DNA of 64,000 bases from Psychrobacter glacincola (GTDB lineage: Bacteria; Pseudomonadota; Gammaproteobacteria; Pseudomonadales; Moraxellaceae), in NCBI RefSeq assembly GCF_904846075.1, contig NZ_CAJGZH010000002.1, positions 806,001-870,000 of the forward strand, given 5' to 3'. Shown piece by piece: positions 1-10,111 of the stretch (its first letter is position 1; each line of letters starts with the position of its first letter). A model generated the notes under the pieces. The model saw only the letters and a list, made by a program, of their open reading frames with translations, did no database searches and was not told the DNA's origin. The position numbers and the translations under genes are program-made.

Positions 1-1452
1 AATAAGCGAGTATTTCTCACCGTCATAGTAGCCGTCGTCATCTATCTGGCTTTTGCTTGGCTATCTACCAGCCGTGCCCCAGACCAATCTTGGGGCGCCT
101 TATCTTTACTACCAACATTACTAGTATTAGTCACTGCCATTGTCTCTAGGCGACCATTTGAATCCATGATCGCAGGCTGTGTCGCTGGCCTTGTGATGCT
201 CAACCCTTTTGATTTGGTCTCCCCTTTTGCAGACAACATGTCGATGGTGCTGGGTAATGAGACCATTATTTGGATTGTTCTGGTCTGCGGTCTGATGGGT
301 GGTCTCATTCAACTGCTTGAGATTAGTGGGTGTCTAGATGGCTTTAGTGAATGGCTACAAAAAATCATTAAGTCGCGCCGTCAGTCATTGTTGGCCACCT
401 TTGCTTTGGGCGTGGTGGTTTTCATTGATGACTATTTGAACTGTCTAGCCGTATCAACCTCCGTCAAAAAACTCACTGACGTCTATAACGTTTCTCGTGA
501 GAAGCTTGCTTATATTGTCGATTCAACCGCCGCACCGATGTGTATTATCGTGCCTATTTCTACTTGGGCGGTCTACTTTGCCGGTCTTTTAGAAGAAAAT
601 GGCGTGGCTGGCGATGGTGAAGGTATTGGGCTTTATATCAGCGCGATTCCTTATATGGCATATGCTTGGTTTGCACTTTTGATTGTATTTTTGGTCGCGT
701 ATGGCATTTTGGGTGACTGGGGTCCGATGAAAAAAGCCGAGGCACGCGCCAAAGCGGGTAATCCTGTTCCTGAAGCCTTTGTCGAAGAGCAACTGATCTC
801 AAACGTCCAAGCCAAACGTAAACTATCGTTCAAAGCCAATATCGCAAACTTTGCTTTCCCAATGATTTTGTTAATTGTCTCGACGGTTTACTTCGAAATC
901 GATCTATTACGCGGTGCATTATTGACCTGTTTTGTGACCGTCGTTGTCTATTGGATGCAAGGCATTTTAAGTTTTGAGACGCAAGTTGAAGCCATCTTTA
1001 AAGGCTTTAAAGTCATGCTTTATCCGCTCTCAACCGTCATCGGTGGTTTTTTCTTAAAAGCCATCAATGATGAGCTTGGTATGACCTCATATGTGATTGA
1101 AGCTATCACGCCTTATATGACCATTATTATTTTCCCTGCCGTCATTTTTGCCGTCATGGCTTTTTTAACTTTTGCCACATCCTCAAGCTGGGGTTTGTAT
1201 GTCCTTGCCATGCCGATTGTCTTTCCAATTTCTATTGCACTAGGCGTTAGCACTCCCCTTATGATTGGCGCATTGTTATCGGCTTCTTCATTTGGTAGCC
1301 ATGCTTGCTTCTTTAGTGATTCATCGCTACTTGCCGCGCAAGGTGCTGGCTGCTCCCCTATGCAGCATGCCTTTACCCAGTTCCCCTATGCCATGCTCGG
1401 TGCGGGCTTATCCGTCGTCACCTTCTTAGGATTGGGTTATATGATGGCTTAA
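1..1452 (+). CDS. NhaC-type Na+/H+ antiporter family protein, 5' end missing
   Basis: The reading frame is open from the first base, so the gene starts outside the window; 483 residues are visible up to the TAA at 1450. The protein is a polytopic inner-membrane transporter with about ten hydrophobic segments. Short charged loops and a DDYLN motif in a membrane segment (about residue 143 of the visible part) are typical of the NhaC / ion-transporter superfamily, which exchanges Na+ or organic ions for H+. It lies 120 bp upstream of the agmatine genes on the same strand. It may supply a substrate such as agmatine or another amine rather than act in sodium homeostasis; this is inference from position. 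An internal ATG at 166 would give a shorter product, but the hydrophobic segments upstream argue against it. Confidence 0.8.
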   Translation, partial: NKRVFLTVIVAVVIYLAFAWLSTSRAPDQSWGALSLLPTLLVLVTAIVSRRPFESMIAGCVAGLVMLNPFDLVSPFADNMSMVLGNETIIWIVLVCGLMGGLIQLLEISGCLDGFSEWLQKIIKSRRQSLLATFALGVVVFIDDYLNCLAVSTSVKKLTDVYNVSREKLAYIVDSTAAPMCIIVPISTWAVYFAGLLEENGVAGDGEGIGLYISAIPYMAYAWFALLIVFLVAYGILGDWGPMKKAEARAKAGNPVPEAFVEEQLISNVQAKRKLSFKANIANFAFPMILLIVSTVYFEIDLLRGALLTCFVTVVVYWMQGILSFETQVEAIFKGFKVMLYPLSTVIGGFFLKAINDELGMTSYVIEAITPYMTIIIFPAVIFAVMAFLTFATSSSWGLYVLAMPIVFPISIALGVSTPLMIGALLSASSFGSHACFFSDSSLLAAQGAGCSPMQHAFTQFPYAMLGAGLSVVTFLGLGYMMA

Positions 1453-1479
1453 GCCAACCTTAACATTATTATTGTAATC

Positions 1480-1518
1480 ATTGACTAACGGGCAATGAGA
1501 GATGGTTCGTTAATCAAT
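1480..1518. promoter_or_regulatory. Imperfect inverted repeat upstream of aguB
   Basis: Arms ATTGACTAACG (1480-1490) and CGTTAATCAAT (1508-1518) pair at 10 of 11 positions across a 17-base spacer. The repeat lies 55 bp before the aguB start and is followed by A-rich rather than T-rich sequence, so it does not look like a terminator of the antiporter gene. It could be an operator; no regulator is assigned. Confidence 0.25.
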
Positions 1519-1572
1519 AAAAACAGCCTTTTTATGTGGTACTCACTAATAAATACGATAAGGATTTAGATC

Positions 1573-2442
1573 ATGCGCAATGTTACCGTTGCTACGACTC
1601 AAATGGCATGTGGTTGGGATATACAACAAAATATTGCCACTGCTACTGACTTGGTCACCAAAGCCGCCAAAGCGGGTGCCAATATCATTTTGCTACAAGA
1701 GTTGTTTGAGACGCCTTACTTCTGCCAAGTTCATGACTTTGATTACTTTACCCTTGCGACCGCAGTTGAGGATAATGCGGCCATCAATCACTTCAAACAG
1801 TTGGCTAAAGACTTAGAAGTGGTATTACCGATTAGCTTTTATGAAAAATCAGGCAATACCTTTTTTAATAGCGTGACCGTGATTGATGCCGATGGCGAGA
1901 TACTTGGCACTTATCGTAAAACGCACATACCAGATGGCATTCCTTATGCCGAAAAATTCTACTTTACCCCCGGCGACACAGGATTCAAGGTTTGGCAAAC
2001 AAAGTATGCCAAAATCGGTGTCGGTATTTGCTGGGATCAATGGTTCCCTGAGTGTGCTCGTAGCATGGCATTAATGGGTGCAGAAATACTGTTTTATCCG
2101 ACTGCGATTGGTGATGAGCCAATATTGGACATCGACTCAAAAGGTCATTGGCAGCGCTGTATGCAAGGTCATGCTGCCGCTAATCTCATGCCAGTCGTAG
2201 CAGCCAATCGTATTGGCACTGAAACCATCAGCCAAAATGGCAGCGACAGTACCATGCAGTTTTATGGTGGCTCGTTTATCACGGATGGCCGCGGTGAGAT
2301 CATCCAAGAAGCATCTAAAGACAAAGGAGAGATACTTAGTACGACTTTTGACTTAGATCAACTGGCTATCGAACGTCAGCAATGGGGCGTTTTCCGTGAT
2401 CGTCGTCCATCGATGTATGGCACGTTGCTGACTCATGGATAA
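1573..2442 (+). CDS. aguB: N-carbamoylputrescine amidase
   Basis: This nitrilase-superfamily enzyme hydrolyses N-carbamoylputrescine to putrescine, CO2 and ammonia in the cytoplasm. The catalytic triad is visible: Glu43 (QELFETPYF), Lys116 (YRKTHIPDG) and Cys153 (GVGICWDQWFPE). The length of 289 residues is normal for AguB. An AAGGA ribosome binding site stands 8 bases before the ATG. It is followed after 52 bp by the agmatine deiminase gene, which makes its substrate; the pairing supports the assignment over a generic carbon-nitrogen hydrolase. Confidence 0.93.
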   Translation: MRNVTVATTQMACGWDIQQNIATATDLVTKAAKAGANIILLQELFETPYFCQVHDFDYFTLATAVEDNAAINHFKQLAKDLEVVLPISFYEKSGNTFFNSVTVIDADGEILGTYRKTHIPDGIPYAEKFYFTPGDTGFKVWQTKYAKIGVGICWDQWFPECARSMALMGAEILFYPTAIGDEPILDIDSKGHWQRCMQGHAAANLMPVVAANRIGTETISQNGSDSTMQFYGGSFITDGRGEIIQEASKDKGEILSTTFDLDQLAIERQQWGVFRDRRPSMYGTLLTHG

Positions 2443-2494
2443 AGTTTGTTAACAAGCAAGCTCACTCGCGCTATCGTCAAATAAGGTGCTCTAT

Positions 2495-3622
2495 ATGTCA
2501 TTATTACCGAACCAATCAATCACTGGCTCAACACCACAACAAGACGGCTTTTATATGCCAGCAGAATTTGAGCCTATACAAAAAATATGGATGGTATGGC
2601 CATACCGTGCTGATAACTGGCGACAACAAGCCGCTCCTGCTCAGAAAGCTTATGCTGATGTCGCATTGGCAATCAACAGATTTTGTGAGGTTGGTGTACT
2701 GGTCAATCCTGATAATTATCAATCATGCCGTGACAGCTTACCCGATGATATCGACGTCATATCAATGCCAAGTAACGATGCGTGGGCGCGTGATACTGTG
2801 CCGACATTTTTAATCCATGATAAAGGTGAGCTACGCGCTTGTGATTGGACATTCAATGCATGGGGCGGCGACTATGACGGGCTATACTCGCCGTGGGATG
2901 ACGATGATAAGCTGGCTAAACGCTTGTGTGACCATCTAGATATCAAACGCTATCGAACGGATGACTTTGTGATGGAAGGCGGTGCATTTCATGTCGATGG
3001 TGAAGGCACGGTTCTGACCACACGTATGTGTTTGCTCAGTCCTGGACGTAACCCGCACCTAACCAAAGATCAAATTGAAGACACGTTAAAAGCCTATCTC
3101 AATGTGCAAAAAGTACTGTGGATTGATGACGGTATCGATCCTGACGAAACCACTGGTCATATTGATGATATTGCCTGCTTTGTGCGCCCTGGTGAAGTGG
3201 TTTGTTTATACACTGATGATTCTGAGCATCCGTTTTATGAAGCAACGCAAAAGGCCTATGAGCAGCTCTCAAATATGACGGATGCAAAAGGTCGCCGCCT
3301 AAAAGTCCATAAGCTTTGCTGTACTGAGCAACCTGTTACTTTACCTGAGAACTATGATATTGAACAATCTGATGATGCCAAGGCGCGTCAGACTGGTGAT
3401 GTTTGTATCGCCTCGTATGCCAATTTTTTAATTTGTAATGAGGCTATCATCGTACCGCAATATGATGATGAAAATGATTCATTAGCCATCGAGCAGCTTG
3501 AAAAAGTATTTCCTCAGCATCAAGTAGTGGGAGTACGCACAAAGGAGATTGTCTTTGGCGGTGGTAATATTCACTGTGTTACTCAGCAGCAGCCAAAATC
3601 ATCAATTAAAAGCATTAACTAA
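2495..3622 (+). CDS. aguA: Agmatine deiminase
   Basis: This enzyme converts agmatine to N-carbamoylputrescine and ammonia (peptidylarginine deiminase-like fold). Family signatures are visible: WPYR near the N-terminus, NDAWARDT, the WGG-D segment, a MEGGAFHVDG motif, GHIDD and the C-terminal FGGGNIHCVTQQ carrying the catalytic Cys361. I chose the ATG at 2495, with AAGG 8 bases upstream, over an in-frame GTG at 2486; this gives 375 residues, near the usual 365-370. It is probably co-transcribed with aguB and the downstream dehydrogenase. Confidence 0.93.
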   Translation: MSLLPNQSITGSTPQQDGFYMPAEFEPIQKIWMVWPYRADNWRQQAAPAQKAYADVALAINRFCEVGVLVNPDNYQSCRDSLPDDIDVISMPSNDAWARDTVPTFLIHDKGELRACDWTFNAWGGDYDGLYSPWDDDDKLAKRLCDHLDIKRYRTDDFVMEGGAFHVDGEGTVLTTRMCLLSPGRNPHLTKDQIEDTLKAYLNVQKVLWIDDGIDPDETTGHIDDIACFVRPGEVVCLYTDDSEHPFYEATQKAYEQLSNMTDAKGRRLKVHKLCCTEQPVTLPENYDIEQSDDAKARQTGDVCIASYANFLICNEAIIVPQYDDENDSLAIEQLEKVFPQHQVVGVRTKEIVFGGGNIHCVTQQQPKSSIKSIN

Positions 3623-3705
3623 AATCATCAATTAAAAACACCCGCATAAAAATATAGACCCAAATGGATTTTGAACCCAATAATATTTTAAAAAAGGACA
3701 TAGCT

Positions 3706-5079
3706 ATGAGCGATTATCAAGTTAATAACCCAGCCACTGGCGAAGTAGAAGCCACCTACCCTACGGCAACTGAGCAGGACATCCAGAACGCTATTGCACA
3801 AGCCGATACCGCTTATCAAGATTGGCGTCAGGTTTCATTGGATGAACGCAGTGCCATACTTCATAAAATTGCCGATATCTATCTTGAACGTCAAGACGAG
3901 TTGGCTCGAATCGTCGCCAATGAGATGGGCAAGCCCGTTGCACAAGCAAAAGGTGAAATCGGTCTAGTTGCCGATATCTATCGCTACTATGCAGACAACG
4001 CTGAGCAGCTACTAGCACCCAGTACCATTGATGTTGACTCAGGGTCAGCTTCGATAGAAAAACGTCCTGTGGGCGCTCTATTAGGTATCATGCCGTGGAA
4101 CTACCCGCACTATCAAGTGGCACGTTTTGTCGCGCCAAACTTTATGGCGGGCAATACCGTTATTCTAAAGCATGCACCGCAATGTCCTAAGACTGCAGAA
4201 GCCATCGCTGATATCCTAAAAGATGCCGGCTTACCTGAGGGTGTCTATAACAATGTGTTTGCTACCAATGAGCAAGCGGCAACAATCATCGAAGACAACC
4301 GCGTACAAGGCGTTTCGCTAACAGGTTCAGAGCGAGCTGGGCAAGCAGTTGCTAAAATAGCAGGCGGCGCGCTGAAAAAAGTCGTGCTAGAGCTTGGCGG
4401 TTCAGACGCCTTTATCGTTGCAGCTGATGCGGATATCGAACAAGCTATAAAAGGGGCTGTTTCTGGTCGTTTTGGCAATACAGGACAAGCGTGTAATGCT
4501 GCCAAACGCCTTATCGTCGTCGAATCTGTTTATGATAAATTCGTTGAAGGGTTTACTAATGCCGTCAGTAACATGACACTTGCTAATCCACTTGATGAAG
4601 ATACCTTCATTGGTCCAATGTCTTCAAAGGCAGCCGCATTTAACTTGCAAGAACAGCTCGATAGCGCCATTCAAGCAGGCGCAACCGTATTGGTCGAAGG
4701 CGGCATGGTCAAAGACAAGCCGGGTGCGTGGTTTAAGCCTGCGGTATTGACAGATGTAACTGAGTCCATGGATGTTTATCGTGAGGAGCTATTTGGTCCT
4801 GTGGCAGTCGTCTACAAAGCTTGTGATATCGATCATGCCATCAAGATAGCTAATGATGTGCCTTTCGGACTGGGCGCTTCTATTCAAACGCAAGATGCTG
4901 CGCTAGCCGCTGAGATTGCTGACAAATTAGAAGTCGGTATGGTCACTATCAATGCGCCTTCTGGTAGCGAAGCCAATACCCCGTTTGGCGGCGTCAAACG
5001 CTCAGGATTTGGTCGCGAGCTTGGCACCCTTGGTATCACTGAGTTTTTAAATTATAAATTGATTCGTGATAAGTCGTAA
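3706..5079 (+). CDS. sad: Sad/YneI-type NAD(P)+-dependent succinate semialdehyde dehydrogenase
   Basis: This is an aldehyde dehydrogenase of 457 residues, the length of the short Sad (YneI) class rather than the roughly 480-490 of GabD. The catalytic Cys263 lies in NTGQACNAAKR and the general base Glu229 in VVLELGGSDAFIV, both in the Sad form. An in-frame ATG at 3664 exists, but AAAAAGGA just before the ATG at 3706 marks the start. The likely substrate is succinate semialdehyde. Given the position behind the agmatine-to-putrescine genes, 4-aminobutyraldehyde is a possible alternative. A strong terminator follows directly. Confidence 0.85.
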   Translation: MSDYQVNNPATGEVEATYPTATEQDIQNAIAQADTAYQDWRQVSLDERSAILHKIADIYLERQDELARIVANEMGKPVAQAKGEIGLVADIYRYYADNAEQLLAPSTIDVDSGSASIEKRPVGALLGIMPWNYPHYQVARFVAPNFMAGNTVILKHAPQCPKTAEAIADILKDAGLPEGVYNNVFATNEQAATIIEDNRVQGVSLTGSERAGQAVAKIAGGALKKVVLELGGSDAFIVAADADIEQAIKGAVSGRFGNTGQACNAAKRLIVVESVYDKFVEGFTNAVSNMTLANPLDEDTFIGPMSSKAAAFNLQEQLDSAIQAGATVLVEGGMVKDKPGAWFKPAVLTDVTESMDVYREELFGPVAVVYKACDIDHAIKIANDVPFGLGASIQTQDAALAAEIADKLEVGMVTINAPSGSEANTPFGGVKRSGFGRELGTLGITEFLNYKLIRDKS

Positions 5080-5104
5080 TCGATAGAGTCATTTTTAGAA
5101 AAAT

Positions 5105-5137
5105 AAAAAGCCTAACATTGACTGTTAGGCTTTTTTT
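5105..5137. terminator. Rho-independent terminator, probably bidirectional
   Basis: The perfect stem GCCTAAC / GTTAGGC has a 7-base loop (ATTGACT), with A5 on the left and T7 on the right. It can end the aguB-aguA-sad transcript from the left and the convergent permease transcript from the right. Confidence 0.85.
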
Positions 5138-5174
5138 GTAGGACAATTTTATTAAAAATAATCCATCGAAAAAA

Positions 5175-6617
5175 CTATTGCTTAGGTGGATTATCTTTTA
5201 ACCACAACTGATTGACGATTTTTAATTCACGTAACTCTTCTGCCATAATTGACTCGCTAATACCTGGATACTTCACCCTTGCATAGCCATATAACGCAAT
5301 ACCTAAGACTGTCCAGCCAAAGAAAATCCACCACTCGATAGAGGTTAGTGCGGATGGCATACCTGGCATATACAGCATGAGTATTCCAAAACTTAGCGCA
5401 ATCGTGACCATGCCAACGAGCTTACCTGCTGGTATTCTAAATGGGCGTACCATATCAGGCTCGCGGTAGCGAAGTACTAAGAATGAGATAGCGACACAGG
5501 TATAAGCAATAACGATACCAAAGCCACCAGCATCGACAATCCAAACCAGCATTTTACGACCAAACAAAGGTGCTAGTGTCGCCAAGCCACCGATCAATAA
5601 AATGGCATTCGACGGCGTCTTATACTTTGGGTGCAGCTTGCTTAAAAATGCGGGCAACATACGTGCTTTTGACATGGCATAAAGTAGTCGGCTACCACCA
5701 ATCAAGAAGGCATTCCAACTTGATAAAATACCCAGTACCCCACCAATGACTAATAAAATACCTGCCCACTTGCCATGCCAAGCATTGGTCATCGCATCCG
5801 CAGTGGCGAGCGTTGAGTTTTCGGCTTGTAAGAGTGGCAAGGTCGTGCCAACACTCCAAGCGATACCCACGTACCACATTACCGCAACGACAATCGATAA
5901 AATCAAAAACTTACCAATATTAGGACGAGTCAGATCAATTTCTTCTGCCGCTTGCGGAATAACATCAAAGCCGACAAACATAAACGGCACCATGACAATA
6001 ACGGCCATCATACCGCCAATACCACCGATGAATGCAGGCGCTTGTACTGAGTTTGAGCCTTCAGGATTAAACATGACTGCGCCAATGAACAGCAACGTAC
6101 CCACAAATAAGATGCCCAATACGGCCGTCTTTTGGAACCACGCACTGACTTCCATACCGCGGATATTTAGCCAAGTGACGATGACTGAGCCCAGCATCCC
6201 AACGCCCACCCAAGTGGCGTAAACATCCCAACCAGCGATGGTCCAGAGATACCCTTGATTGTAATTGGGGATAAAATACTCTACGACTGTCGGCAAGGCA
6301 ACCGCCTCAAACGCGACCACCGAAAAATACCCAAATAAAATACTCCATGAGCAGATAAAGGAGACATTTACCCCCAGTGCTCTATGCGTATAGGTATGCT
6401 CACCGCCCGTAATCGGCATCGATGCGGCAAGCTCGGCATAAGTCACACCAATCAGTATCACTGCCAAGCCGCCTATCAAGAACGCCAGCATTGCGCCCCA
6501 CGTCCCCGCAGATAAAATCCAACCACCAGCCAAGACTACCCAGCCCCAACCAACCATAGCACCGAATGCTAAGGCGATAATATCTAGCGTCCCTAACGAT
6601 TTCTTTAATTCAGACAT
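5175..6617 (-). CDS. APC-superfamily amino acid/polyamine permease
   Basis: This inner-membrane secondary transporter has 480 residues and about twelve hydrophobic segments. The N-terminal pattern LGTLDIIALAFGAMVGWGWV is the helix-1 substrate-binding stretch of the APC family, and GFDVIPQAAEEI is another family hallmark. AAGGAG precedes the ATG by a few bases. It is convergent with sad and sits in front of gabT, so the substrate may be GABA, putrescine or 5-aminovalerate; sequence alone does not decide this. Confidence 0.85.
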   Translation of the reverse strand: MSELKKSLGTLDIIALAFGAMVGWGWVVLAGGWILSAGTWGAMLAFLIGGLAVILIGVTYAELAASMPITGGEHTYTHRALGVNVSFICSWSILFGYFSVVAFEAVALPTVVEYFIPNYNQGYLWTIAGWDVYATWVGVGMLGSVIVTWLNIRGMEVSAWFQKTAVLGILFVGTLLFIGAVMFNPEGSNSVQAPAFIGGIGGMMAVIVMVPFMFVGFDVIPQAAEEIDLTRPNIGKFLILSIVVAVMWYVGIAWSVGTTLPLLQAENSTLATADAMTNAWHGKWAGILLVIGGVLGILSSWNAFLIGGSRLLYAMSKARMLPAFLSKLHPKYKTPSNAILLIGGLATLAPLFGRKMLVWIVDAGGFGIVIAYTCVAISFLVLRYREPDMVRPFRIPAGKLVGMVTIALSFGILMLYMPGMPSALTSIEWWIFFGWTVLGIALYGYARVKYPGISESIMAEELRELKIVNQLWLKDNPPKQ

Positions 6618-6769
6618 AACCTGCTCCTTGTCTGTGTGTCATCCGTGTTAACCCTTGACGGTCACACTATTTTTTGTTTAGTGGGATAGTACCCATCATA
6701 ATTATCATATATACCTTTTGATCCAAGCTGTTAGGCACTACCTGTTTCATATTCAAATAGTACAAACAG

Positions 6770-6800
6770 CAACGGCGTCTTGACTTGCAAGGCGCCGTTG
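6770..6800. terminator. Possible gabT terminator hairpin in the 310 bp gap
   Basis: The perfect 8 bp arms CAACGGCG (6770-6777) and CGCCGTTG (6793-6800) enclose a 15-base loop. On the minus strand, downstream of gabT, the tract after the stem is only weakly T-rich; on the plus strand it is TAAAAAA. It is therefore a plausible but imperfect terminator. The rest of the gap (6618-6927) shows no gene. Confidence 0.4.
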
Positions 6801-6927
6801 TAAAAAATGTACTCAAAGCGAGTGCCATATGGGCAATCTTGCTGTGCTATTAGAGATAGCCTTTTAACCAAGATCGAGGCTTGATTAAAAGTGATGTATT
6901 TCACTATAAATAAATATTGAATACTTA

Positions 6928-8190
6928 TTAAGCGGTTAGGATACCTTTGATAATATCTAGACCTTCTTGGAGCACTTCATCTTCAACCGTCAATGGCACC
7001 ATCACGCGAATGGCATTGCCATACATACCGCAAGACGCTAATAATAAACCTTGCTCAAATGACTTTGCTTTTAGGTTAGTAGTTGCTTCCACATCAGGCT
7101 TGCCATCACTATCGATTAATTCAAACGCGAGCATGGCGCCTTTATGGCGAATATGACCGATACTGCTTAAGTTTAAGCCCTTTAAGAAAGCTTCGATTTT
7201 GTCGCCAATCTCAATACTGCGCTCAAGTAGGTTTTCTTCTTCGATGACTTCCATGACAGCGAGTGCAGCCACACAAGCCAGTGGGTTACCAGAGTATGTA
7301 CCGCCCAAACCGCCGACTTGCGGCGCATCCATGATATCAGCGCGACCGATAACCGCAGAGATAGGATAACCACCCGCCAAGCTCTTGGCACTGGTCATTA
7401 AGTCAGGCTCAACACCCAACTGCTCGGTGGCAAACAACGTACCCGTACGGGCAAAACCACACTGCACTTCATCAAAAATCAAGACAATGCCATGTTCGTC
7501 GCAGATATCGCGTAGAGATTTGGCAAATGATGGGGTGACTTGATGGAAACCGCCCTCGCCTTGTACTGGCTCGATAATCATCGCCGCCACTTCGCTAGGA
7601 TCGATATCCGCTTGGAAAATCATCTCAAGGCTATGCAGCGCTTGTGCTTCTGTGACATTCAACTCTTCAGCTGGGAATAGCGCATGGAATACAGGGCCTG
7701 GCATTGGACCAAAGTTCTTTTTGTACGGCAGCACTTTACCTGTCAAACTCATGCACATTAAAGTACGACCGTGCCAACCACCAACGAAAGAGATGATACC
7801 TGGGCGACCAGTTTTCGCACGAGCAATCTTGATACAGTTTTCGACGGCTTCTGCACCAGTCGTTAAAAAGAAGGCTTTTTTCTCACCGCTGATAGGGGCT
7901 TTTTCACAAAGTTTTTCGGCAAGATCCACATAGCATTCGTAGTTGATCATTTGCGCCGCAGTATGGGTAAACTTGTCAAGTTGCTCATGCACGCGCTGGG
8001 TGATTTTTGGATGGCTGTGACCAGTATTCAGTACTGAGATACCACCAACGAAGTCAATATAACGATTGCCTTCAACATCCCAAACTTCTGAGTTTTTGGC
8101 TTTTTCTGCAAAGATGGGATAGGCAACGCCAAGTCCTGTTGGTAACACAGCTTTACGGCGCTCAAGTAGTGATTTATTGGTAGTCGTCAT
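6928..8190 (-). CDS. gabT: 4-aminobutyrate (or 5-aminovalerate) aminotransferase
   Basis: This PLP-dependent class-III aminotransferase of 420 residues transfers the omega-amino group of GABA, and in many relatives of 5-aminovalerate (DavT), to 2-oxoglutarate, giving the semialdehyde. The PLP lysine is Lys269 in SAKSLAGG. Asp240 in FDEVQCGFARTG contacts the cofactor pyridine nitrogen. AAAGGA precedes the ATG. It lies 183 bp downstream of gabD on the same strand, and the two enzymes act in sequence. Nearby glutaryl-CoA genes make a dual GabT/DavT role plausible (inference). Confidence 0.92.
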   Translation of the reverse strand: MTTTNKSLLERRKAVLPTGLGVAYPIFAEKAKNSEVWDVEGNRYIDFVGGISVLNTGHSHPKITQRVHEQLDKFTHTAAQMINYECYVDLAEKLCEKAPISGEKKAFFLTTGAEAVENCIKIARAKTGRPGIISFVGGWHGRTLMCMSLTGKVLPYKKNFGPMPGPVFHALFPAEELNVTEAQALHSLEMIFQADIDPSEVAAMIIEPVQGEGGFHQVTPSFAKSLRDICDEHGIVLIFDEVQCGFARTGTLFATEQLGVEPDLMTSAKSLAGGYPISAVIGRADIMDAPQVGGLGGTYSGNPLACVAALAVMEVIEEENLLERSIEIGDKIEAFLKGLNLSSIGHIRHKGAMLAFELIDSDGKPDVEATTNLKAKSFEQGLLLASCGMYGNAIRVMVPLTVEDEVLQEGLDIIKGILTA

Positions 8191-8373
8191 GGGAATGTCC
8201 TTTTCTTTATTTTTAACATAAGTGCCAATGATTGAATGGCGGTTTTGAGGAATGGTTTATCTAATAGTTAACAATTATTAGTTGCTAGCTATAGAGGGGA
8301 TTCATGGTGCTGAATCCCGTTCGATACGGTGTGACAATTAAAACCTTAAAAGAGAGCGCATGTCGCTAAACGA

Positions 8374-9849
8374 TTAGCTGACGTCAGAACACCAGTATTT
8401 GGTCACGACATATTCTTCGATGCCGTATTTTGAGCCTTCGCGGCCAAAGCCAGACTGCTTAACACCGCCAAATGGGGCGACTTCAGTAGAAATAAGCCCA
8501 GTATTATGACCAATAATGCCATACTCAAGACCTTCGGTAACGCGCCATGAGCGTGCATAACTGCCACTGTAGAAATAGGCAGCCAAGCCATAAATCGTGT
8601 CGTTGGCCTGACGAATAACGTCTGCTTCATCTTTAAAGGTAAAGATCGTCGCAATAGGGCCAAAGATTTCTTCGTGCGCGATATCCATCTCAGCACTGAT
8701 ATCGGTAATGACCGTTGGATTGTAAGTCAGCTCTGAGGCGTCATTGGTGCTGCCGCCAGCGATAAGCGTCGCGCCTTTGTCTAAAGCATCTTTAAGTAGC
8801 GCTTGCACTTTTTCTAGCGCCTTTTGATTAATCAAAGGACCAATATCCACGCCTTCATCCATGCCGTTGCCAACATTTAATTCAGCGACTTTTTTCACAA
8901 ACACATCTAGGAATTCATCTTTAATGCTATCTTGCACATAGACACGGTTGGCACAAACACAAGTTTGACCAGCGTTACGATATTTAGAAGCAATTAAGCC
9001 TTCAGCCGCTTTTTCCAGATCAGCGTCATCAAAGACGATAAATGGCGCATTACCGCCCAGCTCTAATGACAGTTTTTTGATGGTTGTCGCACATTGAGCC
9101 ATCAAGGTACGACCGACTTCGGTAGAGCCTGTGAATGAAAGCTTATGAATACGTGCATCGCCCGTTAGGATATCGCCGATAGTTGATGATTTGCCCGTCA
9201 CTACTTGGATAACGCCTGCTGGAATACCTGCTTGCTCAGCCAGTGCAGCAAGTGCTAATGCAGAAAATGGCGTTTCAGTCGCAGGTTTAATAATCATGGT
9301 ACAGCCTGCTGCCAATGCTGGTGCGGCTTTACGGGTAATCATCGCTGCTGGGAAATTCCAAGGCGTGATCGCCGCACAGACACCAACGGGCTGCTTGAGT
9401 ACCACATGACGCAGTTGTGACTGATTGGCAGGGATAACATCGCCATAAACACGCTTGCCTTCTTCGGCAAACCAGCGGATAAAGCTATTGGCATAGCCCA
9501 CTTCACCGCGTGACTCGGTTAGAGGTTTACCTTGCTCAGCGGTCATAATGATAGCCAAATCTTCTTTATTGGCATCGATAAGGTCTGCCCACTTTTGTAG
9601 CAGTTCAGCGCGCTCTTTTGGGGTTTTGGCCGCCCACGTGATTTGGGCTTCATGAGAAGCCACAACCGAATCGTTGACATCGTCGGTTGTCAGGCTTGGT
9701 ACCGTACCGATGATATCGCCGTTGAAAGGATTGCTCACATCAATAGTCGATTCATCACTAGCGGCATGCCAGCCATCTTTGATGAAACACTGCTGTTTAA
9801 GTAGATCTGGGTTCGATAGCTGTAGCGTAGACTGTGACAGTTGTGACAT
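8374..9849 (-). CDS. gabD: Succinate (or glutarate) semialdehyde dehydrogenase
   Basis: This NADP+-type aldehyde dehydrogenase of 491 residues oxidises succinate semialdehyde to succinate; homologues called DavD oxidise glutarate semialdehyde. Catalytic Cys297 is in NAGQTCVCANR and Glu263 in LSLELGGNAPF. An in-frame TTG at 9867 would lengthen the protein by six residues, but that stretch contains the AAGGAG ribosome binding site, so the ATG at 9849 is the start. It is divergent from an IclR regulator gene, which may control it. It is a second semialdehyde dehydrogenase next to the Sad-type enzyme of this window. Confidence 0.92.
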   Translation of the reverse strand: MSQLSQSTLQLSNPDLLKQQCFIKDGWHAASDESTIDVSNPFNGDIIGTVPSLTTDDVNDSVVASHEAQITWAAKTPKERAELLQKWADLIDANKEDLAIIMTAEQGKPLTESRGEVGYANSFIRWFAEEGKRVYGDVIPANQSQLRHVVLKQPVGVCAAITPWNFPAAMITRKAAPALAAGCTMIIKPATETPFSALALAALAEQAGIPAGVIQVVTGKSSTIGDILTGDARIHKLSFTGSTEVGRTLMAQCATTIKKLSLELGGNAPFIVFDDADLEKAAEGLIASKYRNAGQTCVCANRVYVQDSIKDEFLDVFVKKVAELNVGNGMDEGVDIGPLINQKALEKVQALLKDALDKGATLIAGGSTNDASELTYNPTVITDISAEMDIAHEEIFGPIATIFTFKDEADVIRQANDTIYGLAAYFYSGSYARSWRVTEGLEYGIIGHNTGLISTEVAPFGGVKQSGFGREGSKYGIEEYVVTKYWCSDVS

Positions 9850-9963
9850 TGTGACGCTCCTTGTCAATTGAGGTTTGCAAATAGGATTCGCAGATTTATA
9901 GCGATAAGTGAATAATAATAAATAGAAGGTTATGATTTAAATAATTATTGATAACTTGTTAAG

Positions 9964-9981
9964 TGTTCAATATACTGAACA
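9964..9981. promoter_or_regulatory. Palindrome in the gabD/iclR divergent region
   Basis: TGTTCA (9964-9969) and TGAACA (9976-9981) form a perfect inverted repeat with a 6-base spacer, between the start of gabD and the start of the divergent IclR-type regulator. Position and symmetry suit an operator for the neighbouring regulator, which is inference. Confidence 0.35.
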
Positions 9982-10111
9982 TCTATTCTATATATGAGAC
10001 ATCATTATAAGAATGATAGCCAGCCATTTGCAACCCCTATTCTCATTTTAATGATGATTTATCGCGTTATTTTTATATTTTCCCAATTTTACTGACTTTT
10101 ATAGGTTCCTT

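Noticed and set aside
5746..6222. A 158-codon open frame on the plus strand opposite the APC permease
   Set aside because: It is the mirror of a strongly supported membrane-protein gene, has low-complexity composition and no ribosome binding site.
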